Below, one piece after another: positions 25,226-36,400 of a DNA stretch of 64,000 nucleotides. Both the position numbers and the translations under genes were made by a program. The first letter of the stretch is position 1. Each line of letters starts with the position of its first letter. The notes under the pieces were generated by a model. That model saw only the letters and a list, made by a program, of their open reading frames with translations. It was not told the DNA's origin and searched no databases. This DNA comes from Mariannaea sp. PMI_226 (Eukaryota > Ascomycota > Sordariomycetes > Hypocreales > Nectriaceae): positions 310,001 through 374,000 of the forward strand of contig JANFOG010000005.1 of assembly GCA_024336345.1 (NCBI GenBank), given 5' to 3'.

Positions 25226-27027
25226 ATGTCGCTAAAATTGAAGCCGCTGCTTCTCCCGCAGCTGGTTGAGGATCGCCGCAAGTGGGAGGTCCAACAGACG
25301 AGTCCCGAATGCGAACGTGATCTCTCCTACGTTTACTACACCACGAACAGCTCCTCTTCCGACGTCGGCTCGCCCGTCACTCCCAATTTCTCCCCTAAGG
25401 GCCACTTCCGCGTTTCCAGCTCAACATCGTCTATCGACCTCTCGCCCCAAATGCAGGAGAGCCCGGTGTCACCAACAACTCAGATTCATTCCAAGCCTCC
25501 CAAGCGCTCATTGCCCGATGTGCAGGAGGAGCCTTTGGAACCTGAAGAAACCATTGAAGCCGGCGAGGTCCCCGATCATTTTGGTCTTTACAGCTGCCTC
25601 TGTACGTTTTCTCCTACAACACCTCCTCAAAGGCAACAGTACTCTTTCCTTTGTCCTGGTACTTTTCACTAACACGGTTCGCCTCTTTGTTCAACGTAGG
25701 TGACCAACCCTGCGAGCACCGAAATAGCTCTGAAGACATTATGTTTCATGGAAACTATGCTAGCGATTATGATCTCGACTATGACATGGGCTTCATGAGC
25801 GACGGTGACGTTTCGATTGACAGCCGCTCTCCTCGAACTAAGAAGTCTGGCACAGAGTCTCCATTTTCCGGCCTCACCACACGTCTTGGCTCTCGCCTCC
25901 CCGGTATGTCTCGCTGGAGATCAAACAGCCGAAGGGGCAACCCCATCCTTTCTCCTGGAACCGAGCGCAGCATGGAGAGCGTCGTGCTCTCAGGTGCTCC
26001 TTCGAGTCGCTCGTCGTCCATGTCTGCACCAAGCCGCCCTGGCCCGGGTAGTGAACAGTCGATTCTACCTACCCCAGCTCTTTCCTTCTACGAGAGTACC
26101 GAGAGCATCAACCTACCATCATCGCCCATCGTTGATTTGGAGCAGGGATACAGGGAGAAGATGGGTCTGGAACGGGAACGATGTTTGGCCACGACACCTC
26201 TTCTGCCTCCTCTTATGACTAGCATGCACCAAAGGCCTCCCCCCGAGTCCCCTCTGCAGTCCCCCTCTGTGGCGTCTTCCTCGGTTACTTTGGAGATCCA
26301 ATCGCCAGCCCCCACGCTTACATCGTTTCCGAGACCCTCCCTCAGCACGCGGCCATCCATCTCATCCTTTGGATACGGACCAAGCAGCCCCGAGCTGCCA
26401 CTACCGCTGCCCGCCATGCTGCAAGAGCACGATGAATGGTCAGACCGCCTCGGCCACGCCAACTTTACCATCACTCCCATGCCCTACCAGCCTGAGATTG
26501 TCAACTTGGAATCTCTTCGACAATTGCGCAGTGATTGGGAGACAGCCACCTGCAACTACACTAAGCATCTTGTTCGCACTGGTGAGAACTATGGTGAGAC
26601 GAGCAAGATCTACGCCCTGACCGAAGCCAAGTGGGCTGAGACGACAAAGCGGTGGCGTTTGGCACACGACACCCTCGTGAGCCAGATTGTATCCGTGACA
26701 AACTCCGCACCTCCCTCAACGGCGGGATCGCGAAGTCAGAGCCGTGGCCGTGGACGCACGCGAGCAAGCAGCGGTGGATCTGCCCTTCTGGGCCGACCCC
26801 CGGTGGATGATGTGTTTGCTGGCATGCAATGGCGACGTTTGGAGGACGTTATGCCTAGCGCGGTACCGCGATTACTCGATGCTGAAGGCAAATTCCCCTC
26901 GCGAGGCGACGAAGATATTGTGGGGCCCATGCAACGCGATGAGGTGATGCTACGGACGCACAGCGAAGAGCGCAAGGGTGCACGATTCTGGAAGAGCTTG
27001 GCCGGCAAGGTCGGCCTCCGAAAGTAA
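25226..27027 (+). CDS. Conserved Ser/Pro-rich fungal protein (two exons)
   Basis: Exons 25226-25601 and 25700-27027 (98-nt GT..AG intron, phase 1) give 567 residues. The splice restores the frame as LYSCLC joined to DQPCEHRNS. The ATG sits in CACCATGTC, a good fungal start context, after a long C-rich leader; an AT-rich element (CATATATAC) lies about 85 nt upstream. The protein is mostly disordered and rich in Ser and Pro (residues 40-380), with an acidic patch at EEPLEPEET. The conserved part is C-terminal: a predicted helical segment with several Trp and Arg (about residues 390-450), a GRGRTR basic stretch, and a block with MQWRRLEDVMPS (about 492 onward) ending in a basic tail. I recognise this as a general conserved ascomycete type without known function. 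No membrane segment or signal peptide is seen. Confidence 0.82.
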
Positions 27028-27826
27028 TTGGAGCTTCCCCCGATTCTGGGAAGCAGACACGAACACGCACATCTACTCAACACGATAATGCTTATTTACG
27101 ACCTGGATTCGATGATGAACTCGACGAAACTAGATCTTCCTACGAAGTGTCATGACTGCCCAAGTCAGTTTGGATTTGGTCTTTTTTTTTCTTCTTCTTT
27201 TCTTCGTTTCTTTTTACAGATTTTTCTTTTATGAGATACCCCGACTCTCGTCACTCCTTTGGATTATGATTCCCACAGACAGCCACGACGGCATTAAGCG
27301 TTTTGACTTACGCACCTGAGTATTTTCAGATGCTTGCACATATAAATTGTTATTGTTTAGACTATTGTAGATACAACTGAGAAGGGAAGGCAAATGGAAA
27401 TGGAACCGGATGGGGGGCGTTTGAGAGGAACGAATTTCTTTGCAGCGTTTGAAAACAATTGAAAAGTTTTAGACGTGGACAGATGGACACAAATGGAACG
27501 AGGAGTGAACTTGGAATAAAAGCTCCTGGAGTTTTTTCTTTTCTTACTTGCTATGGGTGTCTTGGCGTGAAGGTGTGGTTTCACACACTCCTGGACAAGG
27601 ACAGGGCAAATGACAAGGACGGAACTGGCCGTTGGACAAAACAGAACACAAAGAGGATGAAGGGGGAGAAGGGGAAGAAGGGCCAGTGAGAGGGTGTCAC
27701 AGATGATTGACGTCGTGTATGATGTGTATCATAGCGAGAAGAAATTTTACTGGTTATTCTGACACGCATTGCTGTCACTTACTTGCTTTTTGGCTCCTTT
27801 ACTACAAAGTGAAACGAACTATGCCC

Positions 27827-27873
27827 GTGTGTGTGTCTGTGTGTGTGCTTGTGTGTGTGTGTGTGAGTGAGTG
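27827..27873. repeat. GT dinucleotide microsatellite, interrupted
   Basis: Runs of GT separated by single CT, CTT and AGT interruptions. Confidence 0.95.
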
Positions 27874-30800
27874 TTAATGTGTCATGAAGATGTGGGAGCA
27901 TTGCCGAGAAACCCACGATATTGTTTACAGGTGTCAAAAGTCCCTCATGGATGAGACGAGCAAAAGTATCGACTAGCCAATCAAGGGGAGATGAACCGAG
28001 AGATTCCTTCCTGTATCTTTGTCCTGTTCGGATTGAACAACGGCGTGAAGGTAGTTTTGAGGATGTATATCTATCCCACACCAACGTGAGCGTGGCTTAT
28101 GTGTACCGTTCAGGTTCGGTCCCAATGTTTTTTTTTTTTTTACCATTTGCCTTCAATACACCAGTACTCCTCTTTGTATCCCATAAAAAGCATGTTTCAT
28201 GCCTTCAACTTTATTCAAACCCATTGACAAAGAGGATGATGCAATGAAACTGTGAAGTTCCAAGTTCTTGGGTCCAGAAAAGCCACCTTACTATTCATTC
28301 AATCCGCCAGAATGGCGGGATGGCTTGCGCCCAGGCAAGACAGTCCAAAAGCCAAACCAAACAATGAATTGCTGATTAAGAAAGTTGGTGTAATGGGGGA
28401 CGAATGAGAGGCCGACAAGGACGAACTGGCAGATAAAGGATACCAAGTTACGCAAGGAAATACACCAGCGATGAGAGAGAGGGAGGAAGGGGAGGGGAGG
28501 GGAGGACACAAGTTTGGCAGATAGTCTGGGGGAAGGTTCAAGCGAATTGTATTGCATTACTGTACCTATGTTGTGTAGCCTGCAGAGTTTGTGTATTCAT
28601 TGTTCCCGTGTGGTTGTGATACACCAAGGAAATCTCGCGTTTTCCCCTGCCACCTTTCCCCCCCCTCCATTTCGGATCGTGTTAAGACGTTTGGGCTGTC
28701 GCACGACATATTGACATCCAATCGTTTGCATTAGGGGCCTCGCCTAGTAAAAGTCAAGCAAAGCAGGTATCCGCGGCACGAAAACCCCAGTCTACAAGGC
28801 GGGTTCGTCATGGCCAAGGGTCGTTTTGAACGGCGGTGATGACGACATATACTCATGTATATAGTTATATATAGCCCGTACAGGTATCTCCACTACGGCC
28901 CATCCAAAAGAAAATGGCCTTCCGGAGGGTCAACAAGGCCAGCCATCGAAGGCCAACCACTAATTTTTGGGGGTGAGAGGTTGGTTCATTGGGCATCGAG
29001 TATTGTGTGATATTGGATGGCCGCAGTGGCCAGTGTTTCAGGTCAAAGAGATGTGTGTTGCGCCGCGGCGCCTGTAGCGCGCTCAGCTTTGAACGGTCAA
29101 GGCCCCGATGTCGCTTTTTTTTTTTGATTTTGTGAGAATTGATGTGTAAGCAAGAAAAACACAAAACCCAGACGGAAGGGTTTTTCGGGGTATGCGCCGG
29201 CCGGAGCCTGAATCGCGGCACTTGATCGACTCAGCTGGGGGAGCACGGAGTAGGTAGCCATCTTTTCCGTCTTTGCCGCCCGGCTTCGTCATTGTGGCTT
29301 GGAGAGGTGGGCAAGTCCGGCGCCGGCGGCCGCACATTCTTCTTGTTCTTCTGTCGGCTTTATGGTCTCTTTGATTTTGTCTTTACGGAGGGTCTGTATG
29401 TCACCTCTTGTTGTGTCGGTGTAGGAACTTTTTTCTTGGCGTGAGTGTAGAGTCTAATTCTTTTTGTTCTTATCTTTCTCTGGTTACGAGAGGATGGCGT
29501 TTTGCCGATGTGCAAGAGATCAACTCGGCTGTGAGCGTGAAGACCGAAATCGGCGCGTCCCGTCTTACTGTGCGTAGAGGAGGGTGTGTTTTCTATGTAT
29601 TTTTTCGAGACATCAAGAGTCAATGAAGTGATGTGAAGGCGGTGGGAGAAGGAAAGAAAACGAAGGCGAAAAACAGGGCAACAGAGACGGGTAATTGCAG
29701 AGAGTGCTTGTTTCATCTGCATCCCGCGCGGACGACAACTACCCACCAAGTAGCCACCGAAAGGTGCATCGAGTAGGCTGCCTCTAAGCCGGAGGCAGCG
29801 GTGAGACGGGGGCGCGGGATGCATGTTTGTCCTTCTTCCGCTGCCAGCAGCCGGTATGGCTACATGATCCTCGCCTCACGAGGGAGAGTAGGGGTCACAG
29901 TCCGGCTTGGTTTCGGAGGGATCGGTAGTAAAACCGGGGTGTTGGACGGCAGCTTGCAGATGCGGCTGGTCTATTGGAGAGGGAGAGAGGATTGAGAAGA
30001 TTTGTAGGGACAGAACTATGCTCGACTTCGGCTGACGGCATGGATTGCTGTCCTTGAACATGAAAATTTGGAGGGGTATTTGTTGATGAACCTGTTGAGC
30101 TTCTGCAATAGAAGAAAATACTTTGGACTTATTCTTAAAAGAGTGTGTAGACAAAAACGAAATACGAAATACGAAATACCACCTGCTCTGTGTGATGTCT
30201 GTTGAAGACGACAGGAAGAGGAGGACTTCGCATTAGAATAGTTAGCAATCTCACCTTGTCTTGAGTGATTTCTTTCTTCATTGGCCGGGTATAACAGTGC
30301 TGGCTTGATGTAAGACTAGATATATATATATATGTATGTGAGGGCAGGTTAGAATAGAGGCCCATCACCTCCTGCATACTCTTACATGGTAACTACTCTG
30401 TTTAATGTTGTTATTGCCCAGTCAAAATTGCAGTCATATCGCCAGGCAATCTGAGAAGCTGTGTTGATAGCTGAGCTCACATCTCGTCAAAGTGAGATGT
30501 AAGATAACCTTCCTAGGAGTAGTCTCATTGCGTTATTACTCGTAAAGAGTTTACTGAGCTGACATGTAGTTATCGTGCGTAATATGCAGCGTTCTGCATG
30601 ATCTACTGCACCAAGTTACTTCAATCAATTTCGCGGCACAGACAGACACTACCACTCAATGGTTGCCTTTGATTATCAATCCTTTCTTTGATCCTCTTCA
30701 CCTGCAGGGTTACGAACTGGAGTAATCAACCCTGAAAGCTAGCTATCTTGGTCCTCTAACAATTAAGTGAGTCACATCAGCTTCCAAAATGAGAACGACG

Positions 30801-31250
30801 CCGTTGCACCTCGACCACCTCGAAAAAATAATATGACGTACATGGTGATGGCCACAAACCAATTGACGAAGCAAGTGGTCATTAATTCACCCGCTCCGAA
30901 AACGCGCAGCGCTGAGTAATTCGCTTCTCTTGGGTAACAGACCAGCTGAACCCCCAATATTTTGGGGATTTTTACTATTATCCAAGCTGCTTTTGAGGAT
31001 TTCGGAGACAACCGCGGGGGTGCAGGTCAAGCTGAGTGAGTGGGGAGGGGAAGAGTTGGAGCTTCGCTGAACATGGACAAACCTACTCAATACCACCACG
31101 TGTCTAGATGATTTCTCCCTGCTCAAGTCTGGAAGAAGAGGACATAAAAAAGGGACAATTCCCATCTTCAGCGTAGAAATTGAACGGGCTGGAAAGTGTA
31201 TACTCAGAGCAGCTTATTAGTTGAATAACCGACAACAGCCAACGTTTGGA

Positions 31251-31260
31251 TATATATACC
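31251..31260 (+). promoter_or_regulatory. Putative TATA element of the hydrolase gene
   Basis: TATATATACC lies about 100 nt upstream of the chosen ATG at 31,352, a plausible distance given an untranslated leader. Confidence 0.35.
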
Positions 31261-31351
31261 CACTAGCTTTGAGGCACATTTCTTGTTTCTCCAACCACTC
31301 ACTCAAACCTTCATACCAGCTCGCCGATCATCATTCACGGATCACTCAAAG

Positions 31352-32290
31352 ATGGGCTTCACTGCTGAGACATATGACCCGGCCACCGCGGCCACTTGGC
31401 TCGTTTGCGTGACGTGTGGCACTCAGTTCCCAACTGCGGATCGCGCCAAGGTCACGACCTGCTTCGTCTGCGACGACCCGAGGCAGTATGTGCCGCCGTC
31501 AGGTCAGTCGTTTATCACATTGGGAGATATGAAGAAGACGCACAAGAACGACTTCTCTTCGTGCCCCACGGACTCGCGCATCACCTTCATCTCCTCGACG
31601 CCAAAGTTTGCCATCGGTCAGCGCGCCATGCTGGTTGAGACACCCGCAGGCAATGTCCTCTGGGACTGCATCACCTTGCTGGACGAGGAGACCATTGCTA
31701 AGATTGAGGCGCGAGGAGGCTTGAAAGCCATTGTCATTAGCCACCCGCACTTCTACAGCACTCACGTTCAGTGGGCGAGGGCTTTCAAGTGCCCCGTTTA
31801 CCTGGCCAGCGATGACAAGTCGTTCACGGCCATGGAGTCCGGGCACCAGGTGTTTGTTACCGAGACCGAGACCGAGATTGAGGGCACTGGGTTGAAGGCT
31901 ATCAAGCTTGGAGGTCACTTCCCCGGATCCATGGTGCTGCAGTTTGATCGACACCTCCTCATCGCCGACACGCTGATGACGACGATGTCGGGAGTGAGCA
32001 ACTGGGAGGTTGATGCGCTTGGGCAACCGCGCTCGCAGGGCCAGCGACCCCCGGGCTTGAACACGTTTGCTTTCTTGTACAGCATCCCCAACTATATCCC
32101 GCTGAGCGTGGACGAGATGACTCGCATGTGGGGAATCTTACGCCAGTATGACTTTTCGGAGACGCATGGAGGGTTTACAGGCATGGATATTGTGGACAGA
32201 AATCTCAAGCAGAGGGTGCTGGATAGCATGAAGATCCAGGCGAGGCACATGGGATATGGAGAGAGCGAGTTTATGAAGACGGAGCTCTAA
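31352..32290 (+). CDS. Metallo-beta-lactamase-fold hydrolase with N-terminal Cys4 zinc-ribbon-like motif
   Basis: A single exon of 312 residues. The ATG at 31,352 is chosen because the frame upstream holds only non-ATG codons and the site reads AAAGATGGG. Cys19, Cys22, Cys37 and Cys40 (C-x2-C-x14-C-x2-C) form a zinc-ribbon-like head. The body shows the MBL metal ligands: HPHFYSTH (His131, His133, His138), GGHFPGS (His189) and the bridging Asp in IADTL (about 206); a later THGG may give another ligand. The second motif is not the classical HxHxDH, since the Asp position is Tyr/Ser, so the metal site or reaction may differ from glyoxalase II. The substrate is unknown; a soluble hydrolase is likely, with no signal peptide seen. 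Confidence 0.85.
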   Translation: MGFTAETYDPATAATWLVCVTCGTQFPTADRAKVTTCFVCDDPRQYVPPSGQSFITLGDMKKTHKNDFSSCPTDSRITFISSTPKFAIGQRAMLVETPAGNVLWDCITLLDEETIAKIEARGGLKAIVISHPHFYSTHVQWARAFKCPVYLASDDKSFTAMESGHQVFVTETETEIEGTGLKAIKLGGHFPGSMVLQFDRHLLIADTLMTTMSGVSNWEVDALGQPRSQGQRPPGLNTFAFLYSIPNYIPLSVDEMTRMWGILRQYDFSETHGGFTGMDIVDRNLKQRVLDSMKIQARHMGYGESEFMKTEL

Positions 32291-32859
32291 GGGGAGTGAA
32301 AGGGGAGAAGCGTTGCCGAGTGTTCAAGATATCAATGATATGGAATGATAAGAAATGTATCAAGATGAGTTATGATAGGTTATTTAAAGGAGAGGGGCAA
32401 AGCAAGTGTACCCGATCTTAGATTGGACGAGAACAAGAATGATAATGGTGATTGTTAATGAGTATTGATGATTGATTGATGGTTTGTTGATAAAATAACG
32501 ACTTCAGTCTTGACATGATATTTCGGGTATCGATTTACACAAAAAGGAAACGCCTTTGATGAAAAACTCATGAACCATATGCTCCCCTGACATGCAAACA
32601 GCAGCCTCCAACAACTCCCATGGGCCGTAATCCCGACGCCGGATCTAGAATGCCCATTGACACAGAAGGCCTAAATGCCAAACGCGAATATGACTTGAAC
32701 TCCGTTTGCCTCTCCTCACCCATATGTGAACCATGCCAGCATTATTCCACAAGCTGAGAATGTAATATTTTTTGTGTGTGTTGTCCTCCCCCCTCTTTCT
32801 GAAGGTCCTCCTTCTTGTATCTTACAAGGGGTCTTGGATTTTTGGGAGAAGCGACTGGC
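32291..32859. other. Convergent 3' spacer
   Basis: It separates the hydrolase gene from the minus-strand gene that ends at 32,860. The AT-rich first half looks like 3' untranslated sequence. Nothing else is seen. Confidence 0.5.
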
Positions 32860-33419
32860 TTATTGCTTCTTCCAGAACTTCCACTTGGTTCTGTCGTTGT
32901 AGGAAGCTGGGGATAGATGGCGGTTCAGTAGCTCGCGGCCCTCATCTGGGAGGTCAACGACTGACTCGTTGAGTGTGTCAATGATGAAGCGATTGGCTAC
33001 GTGAGGCAATGTTAGCTTATATTCTTTTTATTCAAGGAAGAAAATGGGATTCTTTTTTTTTTTTTTTTTTTTGGTTTCACTCAGTAGGGGACAAACTTAC
33101 GCATCAGATCCATAGCACTCTCGCCGGCATCCACAGCTAGGTCTAGCCTCGCCGAATTGTAGCAGCCATATCGAACCTGCAGCTCTAGCATGCATCGCCA
33201 AAGTTCTCTCGTCTCGTCGGTAGTCATGCCCTCGCAGCTGCGGTCAGAGCACGTACTGGCCTGCCGACTGCGGTCCATGTGGGGGATGGGAGGACGCTCG
33301 TTGCAGCTGTTGCTGCTGCTACGACGACGGTGGCTGTGGTCGTGTTCGTCGTCGTGGTGATGCCAAACGGAAATTGATGGGACCGCAAAGTGGCGGCTGA
33401 GAGGAGATTCTTGATGCAT
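32860..33419 (-). CDS. Small conserved fungal protein with His-rich N-terminus (two exons)
   Basis: Exons on the minus strand are 33101-33419 and 32860-32996, separated by a 104-nt intron (GTAAGT to ACGTAG, phase 1), giving 151 residues. Without splicing the frame would end after six non-conserved residues; splicing yields the smooth join AMDLM-PNRFIIDTLN. The N-terminus is rich in His, Asp, Arg and Ser (HHHDDEHDHSHRRR). The conserved part begins around residue 65 (TTDETRELWRCMLELQ) and contains LDLAVDAGE and VVDLPDEGRELLNR; the C-terminus is basic and aromatic (KWKFWKKQ). It resembles a small uncharacterised ascomycete family. I cannot assign a function. The intron contains a run of 20 A on the coding strand. 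Confidence 0.8.
33053..33072. repeat. T20 homopolymer inside the intron of the 151-residue gene
   Basis: It reads as A20 on the coding (minus) strand, within the intron 32997-33100. Confidence 0.95.
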
Positions 33420-36400
33420 GGCGAATAATTGTGCGATTTTTGTTGTGGTTTTGTGTGCGTGCGTGCGTGCGTGTGATGGATGTCTGTGTAAGTGGTGGTT
33501 ATGTTGTAGGAAGGCGAATAAGTGGCTATAATGGTTGTGATGGACAAGAGGATAATCAAATTACGGAAAAAATTGTTTGAGATTGATTGATGAATTTTGG
33601 GTTTAACAGTAATTAAGCTGCGGTCGGAGAAGAGAAGACTGAAAAAGTTATCAGGTCAAGGTTTGTGCCTTTTCCTTTTCTCTTTTTTTTTGGTTTCTTT
33701 TTTTATCTTGCTTTCTTCACCGTTTTCCCGATGCCGAGGCGTAAAGTGTAGCAGGATGATGAATGCGTTGTCTCTGTCCAGAGTGGGGTCCGTCAGGGCA
33801 GGGGACGCGTTGATATTACTCTCCCTCCGGGGGTTGAATAGGTCCTTTTCTTCCTCAATTGATGAAGTGAGACTGGACCGGCTACTGACAAGGAGGAAGT
33901 GATTGATTGTATGAAGCTGTGAGTTTGCCTTTGATTTTGAAATGTAAATGGTGAATTCGGGGAGGGGACCCTTATAACATCGAGTCAGGGGAGTGAAGGG
34001 GACGTGAGGAATGCCGTTAGGGAATTAGAGGCCCGGCGATCCCCTTGTTATTAAAATGCAGGGCGACAACGGGGGGGGGACAGGCCGGTGCCCAACGAGG
34101 CGCAGGCTTAACGAAGTAGCAGTATCAAGGGAGAGGGACAGAGACAGAGAGAGAGCCAAGCTTCGGGTCTGATGGCAGCTAACGATGCCTTAGTTCCAGA
34201 ACGCCACCCGGCGATGGCGAGCGATGTGCAGAGATGCGTCAGCCCAGCGACCTTATCAAGGGAAGCTCCACGCCAACACGGCGGCTGGTTCGTGGCCGAG
34301 AACTGGACTTGAGGTTGACTGGTAGAGGTGGTGGTAGTGGAGGGGGGCGCCCGCCGCCATCCGTCACATGCAGCTGTCTGGGTTCAGACTGATTGGGCTG
34401 CGGGAGTCATACAGTTGTCATACAAAGCGAGCTTGTGTTGATTTTTATTTCCCGTGTAAGTTATCTAGCTACGAGGGAAAGGAGGGAGGGGAATGCAGGC
34501 AAGTTTATAATCATGCAAGACGAGAAGAAAAAAAAACATTGGGGGGGGATCAGAAGGAAAAGGCGGTCATCGATTCTTTTGTGGCCAGAAGAGGTATATG
34601 GCATCATAGCCGGCTGGCAAGAGTAGGAAGGGATAAGCTATGGGCCACCAGATTTAGGGAAGACACGGCCAGAAAACCGGGAGCAAAGATGCAGACGCAC
34701 AGAGACAAGGGTAGGTATCTGTGGGTGTGGCCGCCGAGCGTGCATGAGTATCCGGTCCTGCGGCACCTTGACTAAGTATCAAGTATCTCCCTATGACCGT
34801 TGACTATGCATGGCGAATCAGCCTTTTCTGCTATGTAGGCATGATGAGGCGCCAATTCAGCTTACAAGACAGCCAGCACAGCACAGCTCACCACATAAGC
34901 TATGGCTGCTGACTTAGGCCACCCCGGATGGCTGTGACTAGGGCAAAGACAAACAATGGGAGAAGCCACGAGACGACAAGTTTGAGATTTACGTACACAG
35001 ACAGACCAAAAAACCAAAAAAGAAAGTGAAACTTTACCAATGAGGAGGAGAATAACGAATTGTCTAAAATCGATGGAGGGGTATCATCTCCAGGGTCACA
35101 GGGTCTCCTTTTCATGCCACTTTAGTTTTCGACGGGCTCTGGGACGGGTCTTGGCCCTGCGACGGCAAGGCGCCACAAGGTTCGACGCCAAAGGACAGGC
35201 CGGCCTGGCCTGTGATGGGGGATGGCATCTCGTGATCCAGCTGATGATGATGGTGATGTGGGCATTGGAGGGACGGACGTTGATGACAGACTTCTTCAGG
35301 GTGATACGTGGTTGGTGCCCCTCCTCCATCCAATGGGCGGTGTAAGTAAATTCATTTGGTGAGAGGCCAAGAAATCAGATTAGGGGAAAAAAGCAAAACA
35401 ACAAAACGAAGACGAGATAAGATCCGACAGATCCGGAACATTTATTTACTGTTGATTTTTTTTTTTTTTTTACGAGGTTACTTTGATATGTGGATGTTTG
35501 CTTGTGATGACAAGGCTAAACCTGCATGATTGCTTTGAAGTTACATGGCCTGATAATCGCTGCACTTACATCACAGCTTAGTTAATTGCCGATGGGTCAA
35601 TTGGTGATGCCGGACAAGGAGGAGGAGGGGGGCATGGGTGGATAGGCGTCAAGGGAAGATGCCATGCACCGATCTTGTTATTTCCGACACGACCGGATTT
35701 TTGTTGCTAGGAAGAGGGACGATCACAATAGTGCCGGAAACATCCAATACCAGAAGCAAATAGAACTTGCCTTGGTTTCCCACCAAAGAAACAACAAGAA
35801 ATGGGTACAAACGCACAGGACAAAGATCGACAGGACTGCGCCCTTTCTCCGAGGGGAATTGATCAAAGAGGCGGTAAATTCCCCTCTTCCTTCAGCCATC
35901 AAACAACAACGGCCAAAGGGAGCACAATGAACTTTCCCAACTCTCCTGATGTTATTTTTGAAGCATAGCCCCTTGACGCCACCAAAATTCAATCTTTTGC
36001 CACATGCTTATGGCTCGTCTAAGCTGTACCTTTCCTTACATGAAGTTTGTTTGCCAGCTGCTAAGCCCATTGGATCGACTACGCAAGTAATTAACGTTGG
36101 AAGCTATTCCCGTAGGCCCCGACAAGAAGCTCGAATCTGACACGTGCGTTCCGATATTCCCATCTTTCCCCCCCCTCTCTCCCATTCCTCTCTCCGCCGT
36201 CCCCCTCCCTTTCCCCCAAGGATAGAACCGTAGAGCGCCTCTCCGCGTTTCAAGGCGTCTTGATGTTATCAGGCGGGCGTGCGCCTTCATTCCATTCTTC
36301 ACCTCGTGCACGATGCCTACATGCTTGCAGTAGCTTACTCCCTGGTTGGGCAACAAAATCTGAAACACCCCGGCTCAGCCCTATTCGGTCTCGCCAACAT

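Larger units (their letters stand above)
27028..31351. other. Spacer of 4.3 kb, no gene seen
   Basis: It holds the 3' flank of the previous gene, a GT-rich microsatellite, a perfect 12-nt palindrome of G and C at 29,060-29,071, a triple ACGAAAT repeat near 30,157-30,179 and the promoter of the next gene. Open frames of up to about 150 codons have no family character. Confidence 0.55.
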
